The position numbers were made by a program, and so were the translations under genes. The notes under the pieces are model-generated. The model did no database searches. It had not been told where the DNA came from and worked only from the letters and a program-made list of their open reading frames with translations. DNA of 64,000 nt from contig JAAOMT010000630.1 in the NCBI GenBank assembly GCA_016748015.1, forward strand, positions 377,308 to 441,307. Direction: 5' to 3'. Position 1 is the stretch's first letter. Each line of letters begins with the position of its first letter. This DNA comes from Geosiphon pyriformis. Its lineage: Eukaryota > Glomeromycota > Glomeromycetes > Archaeosporales > Geosiphonaceae. Below, piece by piece: positions 1-14,236 of this stretch.

Positions 1-3000
1 GTGAAAAATAAAAATTATAACGAATTTAATATAGTCAGTTATCATCATAAATTTTAATATAAATTTATATACAGGAAAAACATTAAATCATTGTTTAATA
101 ACTAAATAATAAATGTTTGACATAAATAAACACAATTAAAATTAAACATTAAATTTTTTATAATAAATTATATATCTTTTTGTTGATTTAAAACTCAAAG
201 TTTATTAAATGAATTAAAAATTAATATTATAATTTTTATATTAAATTTAATATTCAGATAATAAAACTTGAAGTTTTGGTAAAAACGGTTTTTTAATATA
301 AAACTTTAAAATTTACACATTCGAATTTATCAAAATAGAGATATATATTATAGTGTTAAATAACAGTTTTTTTAGTTTTTTGTTAGTTTTTATTCTGGTT
401 TCATTTAAATATAGTTCTAATTTACTTTTTTTAACATTGCTTTAATTTTTTTTCAAATGTATTAAAAATAAAAAATAAAAAATATATAAAATAGTACACA
501 AAAAATTAATTCATCTATTTTAGTTAATAATTTTTTGTTATAACAATAAAATAAACATATTCAAACTGATGAATTTTATTATTAAAAAATATCAACACCA
601 TTATAAGATGTAGTCTTATTGTTCTCTACATGGATAAAATCAAACTTTTATAATAAATACAGCTTATGTAGTTTTAGTATGTGACCATTGATTTGGATTT
701 AAGGTATTTATCTTTCAAACTAAAAAAATTTTAATGTTTTATTTCATTTAAATAATCTATGAATATTTGTTTATTATAAATATGTTTTTGCATTTATTTT
801 TTTATTGTCTTCTTATAAATATTATCTTCTCTTCTGTCACAATTTACATATTATATAATTTTTTATAGTTATCATATAACCAGAAACTAACTTTCAAAAC
901 CACAAATATTTATAATATAAATTTTTTTTTATGTTTAAACTAATTAGAGCTTTTAAGCATATTAGTAATTACTTCAAATATATTTGTTTTACACTTTTAA
1001 TAAAGTATAATTATTATTTAAATAATATAACAAAAAATGTTACATATAAGTTTTTTATATATAATTAACCATTTGAATTTATGTTAAAACTATTTTAATT
1101 AAATATCAAAAAAAATCTTTTTGTATTATTTTATCAATAATATAATTTATATTAAGTCTGCTTAAAAAAATACTAATAAGTTTTATTATTAATTATATAA
1201 ATAAGTTGAATTTTGCATTTTAATATGTAAAAATTTATTTCGAATTTTAAGTTTTAGTTAAATGTAATAAAATAAGACATAATAAATTAAATGCTTAAAT
1301 ATAAAAAATAAAACTTACAAAATAATTTAAATATAATAAGCATTTTTAAATAAAACAAAAAACCAGTTTTATAGACTAAAAACCTAATACTCTAAACTTT
1401 AATAAATTTATAACAACACCAATATTTAAAATTTTTATATTAAATAAAACCTTTTTTAAAATATTAACTTTAATTATAATAATATTAAAACTTAAAAATT
1501 ACAATTACATGTTTTAGTTATAATAATTATTTTAATTATTTTTAATTAAATATATTATTTACTAAATTATTTACATTAACTATTCTATTTTCAAAATAAT
1601 TATAAATTTTGTTAATTGTCTTTTTTACAAGTATATAAATCAAACTTTCTTGGTTTAAAAAGTATTTAATTATTTTAATATTAAAAATATAATATAATTT
1701 TATTTTTCTTATATTCTTTTATTAAATATTTTTTTTCTTGATTGTATATTGTAAATCTTAGCAAAGTATTATTAAAAAAAATAAATATTGAAAAATACAA
1801 ATAATATTTATTATTTAATATATATATATTTGTTTTTTATCAATTTTTTATTTTAATTTACAACAATAAGTTAATTTTAATATAAGTTTGAATAGCTTGA
1901 TTAAATTTAATTCATGTTTATAATTGTTTAATATTAGTTACATAAATATTGAATGTACCACACTTTGTTAAAGTAATAAATAAATTATAAAAACACAAAA
2001 TTATAAAATAAAGTTTTATTATTACTCTTTTTTGCACACAAAATTGTTAAATTTTTTTATTTATCTTATAAAAAAATGCCAATATTACCAATAGATATAA
2101 ATATTGAAACTATATTTTTTTGAAGAAAAAACAAAAAAAATAAAATATATTTTTGTATTAATTATGCTTTTGTAGTATTTGACATCATATAAAAAAATTT
2201 TTCAACCATATTTTAATTAGCTGTAATAATTAATTTAAATAACATTTTAATATTTAAAAAAAAAAAAAAAAAAACGCAATTATTGTGTATAATTGGTATA
2301 AAAAAAATTGCCAAATTAAACTTTAATCAAACTAGAAACATGTAAATTTTAAATTTTTTAGAATTAATAATAAAAAATGAGCTTTAATTGCATCTGCAAT
2401 TAAAATTTACTGTTTAATAATAAATAAAGTAATAAAATAATTTTTATATTTAATATTTGTGAAAAATATTGAATTATTTTGAATGTTTTAATTAAAGAAA
2501 TAATTATTTATTTTGAATAATAATTCTTTGTTTTAAAATTTAGGTTTTCTATTTATTTTTTCTGATAAATTGTTTTTAACGCTTATTTAATTATAAATAG
2601 TTGTTTTTAAAAGAATTATTTAAACTTTTATTGCAAAATAGTTATATCTAATTTAAGGAACTGTTTTTTATTTATTACCATGTTTAATTTTAAATAAAAT
2701 TGTAAGTAATATGCAAATTACTTTTGCTATAAACTTGATTAATTGCTAATTGATTCAATAGATTAAAAATTAATATATAATAAATATTGGTTTTAATAAT
2801 AATTTTATTCGGTTTATAATAATTTACAGATATTTCAATTAATAATTTATATCAATGAATTATGACAGCATAATGTTTAGTTGAAACTTCAAATTATATA
2901 GCAGTGATTAATTGTAACCAATGTGATGATTATTTGACAAATTTGCAATTCTATTTTATTTTAAAAATAATACTGGTGTTTTAACAAATAAGTATAAATG

Positions 3001-5337
3001 TTAAATAAAGATTCTAACAAATTTTCATTAATATATTCACAAAATCCAGCTAATTTTGGTTCAGAAAATTTATAAATTGATTTAAAATAAAAATTGTATA
3101 TTTTTATTTAATCAATAAAACAATTATATGAACGATATTTTGAGCAAAATATTTGTTTTTATTAACAAAACGGTTATAAAATTTTTGTATTTTTTAAAAA
3201 CCATTATTGATTTTGAATTCGGTCTTGAATAAATCATACTAAATAATATATTTTTAATTTTGTTTAGCAATTTGAATAAATAGTGTTGTTTTAATAAATA
3301 CATATTTATTTCAACTTGTTTGGCTGTTAATAAAGTAGTTTTTATTGTGTTCTATTTTGCATGATTGCAATCACTTAAATTGACATAAAGTAGCTAAAAA
3401 TATTAAATTAATTTGAATTATTATATTAATAATAGTTATTCATAATATATTAACTTTTTATGTTTTAAATATATTTTAGTTAAATCAATTAATAATTTTT
3501 TATAATTTTAATTAGACTTTGATATTAATGAATTATTAGATTTTTTAAATTTCACTAATTAAAAAATATCAAATTATAATTAATTGCAACAATTGTCAAC
3601 AGTTGTTGTAATTATAGCTATTTGTTAAAGTTGTAATAATTGTGGCAAAATCAATTGTAAAAATTTTAATCATTGCCAATTAATAAAATAAAATAAATGA
3701 TTTAGTTAATAATCAAGTCAATAATAAAGTTGGGAATTTGATGAATAATTGAATCAACCATCAAGTTATGAATCATATTAATGATTTAGAAAATAAATAA
3801 TTTTAAAAATAAGATGTAAAATATATATTTGAATTAGTAAAATTATTCAAGTTTTTTAATCAAGCATTATTATTTTTAAGTTTTAAAAACATTTCAAAAA
3901 TTATTATTTGATAGTTGTTAAATATATTGAAACTTTTATTTAATCATATCAAATATTAAAAATTTTATATATAAAGTTTAATAAAAAAATAGTTTAAGAA
4001 AGATATTATGAGTTTATGAATTTATTAAATTATTAAAAATATTTTTTGGTAATTATTATTTATTAGCAAATATGATAAAATATTAATATAAATGATTTTA
4101 TTAACCATTATTATTTAACTTAAAATTAATTACAGAAAATTTTTTACGTGAATAAAGTTTTTAAGATTGAATACAGCATCATGTTCTGGTCAAAGTATAG
4201 ATTTTCATTAGCAAGTATTCAATTTAACTTTATACTATGAAATCAAAACTACACAATATATTATCATTAGGATTGGATAAAAAAAACATTGACATATGAG
4301 ATTTGCGTACTACATGTATGACAACATTAGAGCTTATCGATTTCTTTCCTTGCATGTTTTACTAAATCATAAAGTAGAATTTGTTCTTTGTTTGAAAAAG
4401 TGGTCATACATACATATATACACTTAATAAAGATGGGTTAGTACATATAATCTTTCTAAAAAGCATTTTCTGAATAAAAAATCCTGATACTTTTATACTT
4501 TAAATACGCAGTTAATTGTAAAAACTTGCAATTTTCAAAATCATCCAATCAAAACCAAATAATTTTTTAATTAGAACCATGTTTCAAAATCAAATCCAAG
4601 AGACCATAAGCAAAACAATAAATTTACTTTTTTGATTCTAACATTGAATCATTTTATGTTGTCAATAAATAAAGTTCAAGATCCCCATTTCTTATATGAA
4701 TAACGATTTAAATTCAATTAAAATTTTCTATTGTTTTTTCTTTTGTTTTTTTCAAGCTTTTTAATTCTTTTGATTTTATTTATTTTTCAATATACGAAGA
4801 TTGAAACTCAAATTCGCTTGATGAAAAAATAACTAAAATCATATTCGAAAATTTTCAAAATGATTTTTAAAAATTCTATCCCAATTTTCATTCAATTTTT
4901 GATTCTTAGATAAAATTAAATAATATAATTTTAAATTAAACATAATTCTTAATTTCTTGAAATTCAAATCAAATCAAATTTAAATTGGCATATATAATGA
5001 TTCAAACTAAAATCTCAATTAATTACAGAAAACAATGATTATTTAATTGTAAAAAAAAACTATTTCAGATATTATTTAATAAAAAATTTCATTCTTTACA
5101 ATAATCATGTTCTTTTTTTTATTATCATCATAATATAATAAAAGATAAATCATCAATTCACGTATGAGTGGCCAAAAACTTGAATTTTTTTAATATTTAA
5201 GTAAAATTAATCAAAAAAATTTTCTTGTCAAAAATTTACACTTAAAAGATTTACACTTTTGATAATTTATTTAGTATAAAGTTCAAGATTAACAGATATT
5301 GGTACCTAATCTCTCGAATTTTGATACATCTTCATCC
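1..5337. other. AT-rich intergenic DNA, no gene seen
   Basis: This stretch is dominated by A/T runs and short ORFs without family resemblance. It includes a 19-base poly(A) run at 2256-2274. From about 4140 to 5300 the composition is slightly less extreme and could include 3' flanking sequence of the lipase that ends at 5338, but no coding exon, RNA gene or repeat family could be recognised. Confidence 0.6.
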
Positions 5338-7639
5338 CTAATCTTTTTTACCTAATTCCCATAATCCTTCTCTCTCTCTTTTGTAACTATCAAATTCTTC
5401 ATCACTCTTTCCAACACTGTTTTTCTCATCACCATCAATATTCCTATTATAATTATGATCACTGTTTTTATCATCCTCATTATCATCATTATCATCATTA
5501 TCGTCATCTTCATTATCAAAATATATCCGAGCACGTTGCATCGCCTCGAAATATCTAATCGGTAAATGGTTTCTAAAAAAAGTAGGTAACACTCGTTCAA
5601 TCCAGATTAAAGGACTCCCAACAGGATGTTTGTAATTCGGTTCAGTACGAAAAACGTCTTTTCTACTGAACCACGGTTTACCATTTCGACAAAATTTTGA
5701 TTCGGTTTCACTGTCAGCCACTTTCCCTTCACTATCTAAAGAATTCCATCCAAACATCGAATATAATGAATAATTTCTTCTTTTTCGTTGTACAACGACC
5801 GGCTCAATTGCATTATCAAAAGAATCCCAAGTTGATACAGGTTTCCTACCATCCCGGAAAAACCTCATTCCTTCACCAACATGTGCATAATTTAAAAGAT
5901 TCATCTTGTTGATGAAACGTCTGATGCTAGGATCTTCATAGCCTGGTGGTAATTTCGTGATAATATCTGTATCATTTATTACTCGCCATAACATATTCGG
6001 CCTATCGAAAGGATCATTTGCAGCAGCTGCAAAATGTGCCGCAAAATCTGCATCACCGATAGCTGGAGTACCAAATAGATATCCATCTCGTAAAATACAA
6101 TTCTCATCAAGATCTGAAGGTGACTGAAGGAGGCGAGAGTAGAATAGAGTTCCTAGAGCAGCACCTAGTGAATGTCCTGTCACCCAAAGATTTATCGGTT
6201 GAGAATGTTCATTACTTGATGATGATGATGACAATTTTGATAATGAGCGAATTTGTAAAGCTTTAGCACGAACTGCTCTTATGATTGTTATGTATGGACT
6301 TGTTGCATGGCCTCTTGAACTTTTGTGACCTGCATCTGGAAAGAGGGACGTATAGAATCCTTCATGAATTTCCCCAAACACGAATCCTCTTTAAGAGTGA
6401 AACATTATGAGAGTAGTGAATTGTTTCATAGATATTATAAGCAATATTATTAATAAAAAAAACTATAGATTTTTATTTTAAACGTTTTGCATTTCAAAAA
6501 AATAAAAAAGTACCTCGCATCAACACGTTGAATCATCAAATCCACCAAAAAATCTTCAAAGTTAGTCGGCGTCGTTCCTTTAAATACAACCACAATGAAT
6601 CGATGTGCATATGACCAAAACATTCCAGCGAAGGGTCCACCCAAAGAGTTTAATTCCGATAACGAAGTAAATTCTAATCCCCACTGATCGGCTTGCTTGT
6701 GTATGCGAGCTTCACTTTCTCTCAATTGTCGATTCACCTCCTCGAAAGCTTCTGGAGTTCGTTTTACTTTATTTTTAGAGAGAGATGTAATCATTTTATG
6801 AGCATTACGAACCATCGTATCATCACGTTCATATACAATCGCTGACATGAGAAGTAGAGTTTCGGCGATATCGAGATTAAAGGGTCGAGTTTTCTTTTGG
6901 GTGCTTGTATCAGATTTTGCGGCCTCGTGTTGGTAAGCTGTTGTGGAGGGCAGGGGTTGGTCTAACCCTAGAATACCATCATTTACTATGTCACGAACTT
7001 CTTCCGAGAATATTCTTGGATCCCCTGGACATTATGAAATATAATGAATTTGAGTGTTTGTAATTTGATTGAGGGAATTATTAATTCGTTGAAATTATTC
7101 GATTGTAATCGAAATCGCTAAAATCTACTAGCTAATTCAAATGAATAAAAACACGCTTCGTATCTGTACTCACACCAATTAACAGGAGTCAAACCATCAC
7201 CCCATTTTTCTGAAACTCTGTTCAACACGTTTCCAAATCCACATAAAAAAGCCATATGTAATGATAACTCAATAATCACCAAAGAAACTACAATAGCGGG
7301 AAACACGGTAATGGTCAACATAAAATTCACTGGATGAAAAATTGGCATTGACCAATCAAATAATACTGTTAATAATAAATTTCGTATAGCACGATGAACA
7401 TAAACTACATAAGTTAACGAAGGAAAAAGTGTGGGAAGAGAAGTGAATGATTGGGTAGCTGTTGATTTATGTTCTGGTGTTTGTGTTAAATCTTTTAGAT
7501 GAGGACTGGCATCTTTATAATGCTTTACGTGGCCATTTAGAAGTGGAATTGATGTTTCACGATGGGGCTGAGAGGTTGAAGGTTGAGGTGGATTTGGCCT
7601 TTTGGGATTTTGATTTTGATTTGATTTTTGAGCCGACAT
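5338..7639 (-). CDS. Class 3 (alpha/beta-hydrolase) lipase with N-terminal membrane segment, three exons
   Basis: Predicted to hydrolyse acylglycerols or related lipids. Exons on minus are 7639-7174, 7024-6514 and 6388-5338, with GT/AG introns of 149 and 125 nt; the joined length of 2028 nt gives 675 residues with the frame kept. Seen in the protein: a Gln/Asn/Pro-rich start (1-27), one long hydrophobic segment (about 105-136) that should anchor it in a membrane, the strand and loop FKGTT (303-307) typical of the oxyanion region, the nucleophile elbow GHSLG (Ser399), an Asp in the motif DIITKLPP (Asp467) and a His in YAHVG (His495). This is the full Ser-Asp-His triad of Lipase_3 proteins. The C-terminus carries an Asp/Asn-rich low-complexity tail with several NDD/EDD repeats. 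The start is the first ATG before the conserved exon 1 frame. The family call is firm; substrate and compartment are inferred. Confidence 0.9.
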
Positions 7640-7644
7640 CTTAA

Positions 7645-10160
7645 TAAAAAATGGGGGAATAAATTATTTTGAAAACTTATTTACAAGATTCTTTAATTTT
7701 AAACTCCAAAGGGTTGGGATTCGTTCTTTAAACTATATTTCAAATTGGAATTTTATGAGAATACAAATAAAGTCTCTATGTTCTCTATCCTCCGAATTTT
7801 TTGCATTCACCAATTATAAAGAATAATAATGGTAAAAGGCAAATCTTTCCCGGCCAAAAGTATTGAGACGAGGTTTTTATAATCAATTTCTTAATTAAAA
7901 TGTAGGAGTATCTGGGATCCAGAAGTAAGCTTGTTAAAAAGATTTTACCGGATTTTTTTGTACCCATTTGTATTAAGAATCGACAAGAAATGTATGCTTT
8001 AACCACTTTGTCAAACAAACAACAGGTTTTTTATTCTACGAATTGGATCACAAGAGAATAAATCATGTTAGATTTCTTTACGATAATCTGAATCTCAATC
8101 CGATAATGATTCAAGTAACTAAATTTGATTTTTAGAAATACTTTGGTAAAATTTAAATCATTTTTGCTAATAAAATTTAAATAACTTTTTCCATGATTAT
8201 CTCCGAAACTATTATTTAATCATATATTGAAAATAACCATATAATCCAGTCTTTTAGTAAAAACCATTTGGAAATAGTCTTTCAACGAAATTGTTACTAT
8301 GCTCATTCCTTTAATTTTCCAAAAACTGTTGTGTAACTTGATGGCTAAATGCAAATCCTTGTTTTTTCCATACCAAACTACGAAAAAATCCGTCAAAAAG
8401 TGAGACTACCCGAAATTTAATGATAATAATATCATTTAAAATGAAGAAGGTTTCCCAAAATAAATAATTGCAAAGTTAAATGAAAACATTTATTTTCAAT
8501 TCAAAATAATTTGGAAAAATGTGAATATTTAGACGGGAAGAAATTTTATCATTCAAAATAAATTTATAATAGGTAAAAGTTATTACACAAAATATTAGTT
8601 AAAGATAAGTATAGTTACTTGATATATAATCTGAATTATTAATATTTAAACCATATTTTTATTATTTAAATTTGAAAAATATTATAATTATAATTAAAAT
8701 ATCTAATATTTTTTATTTTTTATTGTTTTAATTAAAGTATTTTAATAACTACTTATTAAAAAAAAAATATATTATAATACAAGATTAAATATTTAATACG
8801 AGATAAAAATTTATTTAATTTTTAAAGAAAAAAAAATTCAGAAAGTTATCATACATGTCAAATTAATTGAAAAAAAATATATCATATTTATGAATTATCA
8901 ATTATATATTATATATTATTTTAAGATAATTTGAATTTAAATTATTATAATATTTGTTTTTTATTAATTATAATATTTTTTTTAATTTAATATTATAAAT
9001 TATTTAATTAATAAATAATTACATATATTTTAATATTAAATTGATTTTGTTAAAACTTACAATTTTATATTTTATATTTTATATTTTAAAAAAAATTTAA
9101 ACTTGATTATCAATTTTGAATTTAAAAACTTTTTTGCTAATTTTAAATATATATATATATAAGAAAAATTTATAAATAATCTATAAAACCAATAAAAATA
9201 ATTAAAGATGAAATCTTTAAAGTTTTAAAAATCTAATTACTTTTAATTGAAAGTATAAAAATTTCACAAAAAATAATAGTTTTTAAAGTTTAAAGAAACT
9301 AGAATAAATATTTTATTTAAAATTTGATAAAAAAAATAAAAAAAATAAAATTTAATTAAAAAAAATTATAACTAAAGTTTTAATAATTCAAAAATAAATT
9401 ATTTTTTGGGGTAATATTATATATACAAGTTCCAAATATACCCAATAATTAAATCAATAATTACGTTACAAATAAACACACTAAAATAAAACAATATTAA
9501 ATTTATAAACGTCATATAATAAACTAAGAAATAATGATAATATTAAATTGTACTAAGATTTTATAAATAATTATAAAATAAAAACAAGTTATTAATATTT
9601 TTTGATTAAATAATTTAAAAAAATTTGTATATATATATATATATTATAATTATTTTTAAATTCTATTTTCAAAATATAATTCCAAATTTTATAATAAGAA
9701 TAGTATTATGTAATAGAATTCTAAATATTCAACCTTTTAAAACTTTGAAAGCAAATTAAATATCTTTATAAAGAAATTTAATGTTAACTTTATATTAAGA
9801 AACTATAAATATTTTTTTGATAATTCAAAAATCAAAAAATAATTATCTAAATTTTTTAAAAAATTAATTAATATAATATTTTATGTTTTAGTCGTAAGTC
9901 TTTATATTAATATAAATAATAAAATTCATATTTTGTGACTTGATTAACATTTTTGAATATACTTAGTGACAAATAGATCAATCATTGTTTCTAAATTGAT
10001 TTATTTTTAATTTATCTGATCAACTTTTATCAAAATCTTTGCTGATTAAATTTTTAGAATAAACATATAAATCCTTAAAAAATTATTTTGGTTTAAAATA
10101 CTTGGAATCTCGAAACCCTTAAAAAAGATCGTTCAAAGAACTCCTACTTTTTATCTGTTA
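7645..10160. other. AT-rich intergenic DNA, no gene seen
   Basis: This lies between the lipase start and the duplicated upstream block of the first BTB-TLDc gene. A 77-codon minus-strand frame near 7785-8018 has no family signature and was not accepted. From 8560 onward the sequence is almost only A and T, with short TA runs at 9150-9160 and 9630-9645. Confidence 0.55.
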
Positions 10161-10680
10161 ACTTACAATTGAAGATATAGGTACCATTTCTGGTAAGATT
10201 TAAAATTTCCGTGATTTTTTATTCGCGTTTATTATAAAATAATCAAAAGATTTTGCGCGTTTTTTTCTTACACTTTTATTACAAAAGATCATAATGTCAT
10301 ATTTTTAGTTAAAACATATTATTTTAATATAAACAATTTCAATTGTCTTTGTTTTACCTTAAAAGTGAACCATAACAATGAAATTTTTCTTTTTACACGA
10401 GTGGTATTTTTTATCTCTTGAATAGATTAGAAATTAAACCAGCAATCTCGATAAAATAAAGAGATGATCAAAAAATTCTTGTTGAATAAATCTTATACGA
10501 GTCTTAAAAATCAGCGCAGCACAAATTCTCAAAGTTGCTAATTGTTTTGCTTTTGTTCCCTTTAATAATAACTAATACCAATTTGCGCTGCATCCATACC
10601 TTTTATACCTCATAAATAATAGCAAAACAACGAAGCCAATTGTCTAATTTAAATTATAAAATGCAATTCGAAAATAATGA
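10160..10680 (+). repeat. Upstream block duplicated with BTB-TLDc gene 1 (copy 1)
   Basis: This region aligns with 14774-15235 upstream of the second BTB-TLDc gene. The best matching part is 10510-10680 against 15070-15230, which differ by scattered substitutions and small indels. Copy 1 holds about 80 extra bases around 10260-10345. The matching stops about 120 bp before the gene 1 start codon, so the proximal promoter is not shared. The other copy is cut by the assembly gap on its left side. Confidence 0.8.
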
Positions 10681-10690
10681 AGTGAATCCC

Positions 10691-10699
10691 TATTTATAC
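10691..10699 (+). promoter_or_regulatory. Possible TATA-like element of BTB-TLDc gene 1
   Basis: TATTTATAC lies 101 bp before the start codon at 10800, in the part of the upstream region that is unique to this copy. AT-rich DNA makes chance matches common, so this is only a candidate. Confidence 0.25.
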
Positions 10700-10799
10700 T
10701 CTGTAACATCACCTCAAAGTCTTGACTTGTCTTTAAAGTTAAAATCATCCAAGCTTATATTAGTATTTTTCTAAAGAACTCGAGAAAAAGATTGTTAAT

Positions 10800-12264
10800 A
10801 TGTCCGACATTTCTAACTTTCAAATAAAATTTTGTGCAGATATTGGAAAACTTCTAGAGCAAAACAATACACATGATGTAATTATTCATGCCGGTAAAGA
10901 ACCAAACATGAAAAAATATAAGGCCCATTCTCTTATACTATGCGCAAGATCGCGTTACTTTCGTATCGGTTTATCAGCTGATTGGGCAAAGAAGAAAGAC
11001 GAAATCTTTGTGTTTAAAAAGCCAAACATTTTACCAGAAGTGTTTGAAAATATTATAAAGTATGTTTTGAATTTAAGAAATATTTTGAAAACATTCTGAA
11101 ATTTTCATTAACATTTTTCAAAACTCGAATAGATTTTTATACAGCGCAACTATTGACTTGAAAGGTCAGGAAGGTCCAGAAATTTTGAAACTTTTGGTTG
11201 CAGTTGATGAATTAGAATTGGATGATTTATCGGCTCATATACAACAATACTTGATCAAAGAGAAACATGAATGGCTACACCAAGATCCTATGCAAGTGCT
11301 GGATATTGTTTTTCGGCATGAAGCGTGTCACAGCCTCCGTGATTATTGTCTCGAGGCTATTTGTGCGAACCCGAAAGTAGTTTTCGAATCAAAGGATTTT
11401 TACTTTATTGATAGATCAATTCTTCTAATGCTGTTGAAACGAGACGACCTTGACATTGAAGAAATAAAAATTTTGGAGTATTTATTTAATTGGGGTACGA
11501 TGCAACACACATCTTTAGGAAAGGAGGTTTCTATCTGGTGTGGAGAAGATTTCACGGCAGTAGCAGCTACTTTAGAACCACTGCTACTTCTAATTCGATG
11601 GGAAGAGATCAAGTCATCTGATTTTCAGCAAAAGGTGTTGCCTTATAAGCGGGTCCTACCCAAACCTCTTTACAAAAGCATTATCGACCATTATCTGAAT
11701 CCGAGTATACCAATTCAATCTACTTTGAAGGCTCGAGCCGCAACTCGAATTGACTCCACTATAATTAATAAGAAGATTGCAGCTGTAATCGGTAATTGGA
11801 TAGCAGGAACGAACTCGATATCAGAGCAAAAGCATTCTTACAATTTTGAAAACTTGTTTCGCGCCAGTCGGGATGGATTTAATGATAGAACTTTTCATAG
11901 TAGATGTGATAACAAAGGACCTACAGTTACTATTGTGAAGCTTTTATTAAACAATATTATTGTTGGCGCCTATAATCCTCTACACTGGACCAGTAATGGA
12001 ACTTATCAAAATTCGAATTCTACTTTTATTTTTCAGTTTTCGGATTCGAGTAGTCAATCAGGGAAGATTGGTCGAGTTATCACCTACCAAAATGCTGTTT
12101 ATAATAATCCTAGTTATGGACCAACTTTTGGTGGTGGACATGATTTCTATATAAATGGGAATTATTGGTGCCACAGTTCAGTACATTCCTATCCCAATAT
12201 TTTTTCAAGCCTTAGAGGTAATAACCTACAAATGCAAGACTATGAAGTTTTTAAAGTTTTATAA
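10800..12264 (+). CDS. BTB-BACK-TLDc protein, tandem copy 1
   Basis: Exons 10800-11059 and 11133-12264, with a 73-nt GTATGT/TAG intron in phase 2; the joined frame is 463 residues. Domains in order: BTB/POZ at about 20-95 (key run DVIIHAG, then KAHSLILCARSRYF and KKPNILP), a BACK-like helical region at about 140-245 (LKRDDLDIEEIKILEYLFNWG), and a TLDc domain from IDST (293) to the end, with SRDGF, CDNKGPTVTI and YGPTFGGG. BTB domains dimerise and can recruit Cullin-3, while TLDc domains are linked to V-ATPase binding and oxidative stress; the role here is inferred from family only. This architecture is strongly expanded in arbuscular mycorrhizal fungi. The start ATG begins MSDISNFQ, matching MSDISEFQ of the copy at 15413. 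The paralogue with the same exon structure lies 3.1 kb downstream. Confidence 0.9.
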
Positions 12265-12366
12265 CCATTTAACTTGATTTTTCCCTTTAAAATGTGGTAT
12301 CTGACATGATTATTTCTTTGATTTATAAGTTTTTGTCAATTTGCTAGCGCGTGTTATCTGATTTTT

Positions 12367-12372
12367 AATAAA
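12367..12372 (+). terminator. Possible polyadenylation signal of BTB-TLDc gene 1
   Basis: AATAAA lies about 100 bp after the stop codon. The paralogue has AATAAA about 60 bp after its own stop, in a similar sequence context. Confidence 0.35.
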
Positions 12373-12379
12373 ACTCAAT

Positions 12380-14236
12380 AATTATATTTAATTTTCTATG
12401 GGCAAATTTATTTAAAAACGGTTTAGCATCATCTCATACAATTTTAATTTCAATTTATTGATAAATAAAAGTGGATTCAGGAGTCTCGAAAAGTATTAAA
12501 ACCATCCATGCCACTATTCATCACAAAACCTAAGCTATAATCATTGTAAAGAGAAAAAAAAACAAAGCCTCAAGTCTTACATATTATTTATAGGTTATAA
12601 AATCAACTGCTTTTCTATATACATTTTATCACCTGATAGCTCAAGTAAAAATTTCAAGTGAAAAAGTCAAGAATTAAACATATTTTACTTGCCATAAAAA
12701 AAATTCTTTCCCACCAAAATATCATTTTCTCATCGTTTCCGTTATTTTTCCGGTACCAACTCAAAATTCAGAATACTTCCTCGATTCGTGATTAAGTAGC
12801 AAATAGCACAGATAGTATGTATTAGAGATTAGACTTAGTCTTATAAGAGATTAGCAGAATGGAAAAATTTAGGTATAATAAAATTCTAAATATTTCGCTG
12901 TTCCATTCCTCTCTTCTACAATATTCCAAATAAGATTTTCCTTGCTAAAGAATATTTTTCAATATATTTTTATGAATTAATATTCATTTTGCACTATCAG
13001 ATTCAAAACTGATATTTTTCATTAAAGAATTTAAAATTTATCTTAAATTAGAAATGCAATAATATCTAATATTTCATATTTTTTATACATGTAAATTATA
13101 TTTTTATTTCCTGATGTCCTGATGTCTGGTTTTAAAATGAATTTTATATATTAAAAATGTGGTTCATAGGGGAATCAAAAAAAATACATATCTGAAATTC
13201 TCAAATAATCATTCGGACTATTCATTATGGAAACGAGTAGTGTGCACGATCTATGGCAGAAAGATTTTTTGGTTTTGTTTTATTAGCGAAATATATCATT
13301 AAGAAACTGATCTCCCGAATTTTGCGGAATTATTTATATAATACCAAGTTAAAAAATTTGAAATGAGATTTTTATTAATTTATTATTTTAAAGATTAAAA
13401 TCTTGGGGAGGCAAACCAAATTTCAAATACAAAATTATGTTTTACGGCTAAAAAATAGTAAAAATTTTTATCAATTTACAAAACTATCCTTGCAATTTAG
13501 CAAAATCATTATCTTCTTTTATTTAAGTCAATAAACTATAGCTAAAATTCAAAATTTTTGCTTCAAATTTAAAAGCAGATTATTAATTTGGTCAAAAACA
13601 ATTACATTTGTAAAAAGTCGACGAGGTAGATAAATTTACAAATATTTGATTTCACAAAAGTTATTTCTGCGAAGACAATTATTAATATATAAAAGTTTGA
13701 ATGTATAGTATAGCAGTATAAATAGCATCATTTAAAGCTGATTAAGAAAGTAATTTAGAAATTTAATAATACAGCGATCATACAAAAAAAATCTAATCAG
13801 CAAATTTAAATCACAACTACTTTTGATATAAATTTATTATATGAAAGTATATTCTAAAATACATTCTAATAAAGTTGAACAAAAATTATAAATAATAATT
13901 AACATAATAAAATTTTAATTTTATTATATTTATATTTATTTTTTATTATTGCCAAACAAGTGTAGTCCAACCACCAACTATTGTATATTAGATGTGGATC
14001 AGGCTACAAACAACACGTGACCAGCCACAATAATTATTTAACTACTATCTTAAATGAATTCGCTATCCCTGATTTTTATAGCTTTTTTAATAACCTTAAA
14101 GAATTATTAGATTACTAAATACATATTCACTTAATAAAAAATCAATAGCATTAATTATTTTATTGCTATTTAATAAACATGCTTCATACTTATTTTAATA
14201 TATATTAATAACCAACTTAAAAAAACTCTATCCTGA
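12380..14236. other. Intergenic DNA between the two BTB-TLDc copies, no gene seen
   Basis: No exon or RNA gene was recognised. A small GC-richer patch at about 13950-14035 contains the palindrome CACGTG and stands out from its surroundings, but could not be assigned. The region runs into the run of N at 14237. Confidence 0.5.

Noticed and set aside
2256-2274. Poly(A) run as the tail of a retroposed gene
   Set aside because: No coding or repeat sequence with matching orientation and no flanking duplication was found beside it.
5352-5600. Met/Ile-rich minus frame in the last lipase exon
   Set aside because: It is the shifted reading of the Asp/Asn repeat tail of the lipase.
7785-8018. 77-codon minus-strand frame
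   Set aside because: No domain, no homologous frame in the window and no splice link to the lipase; it looks like chance.
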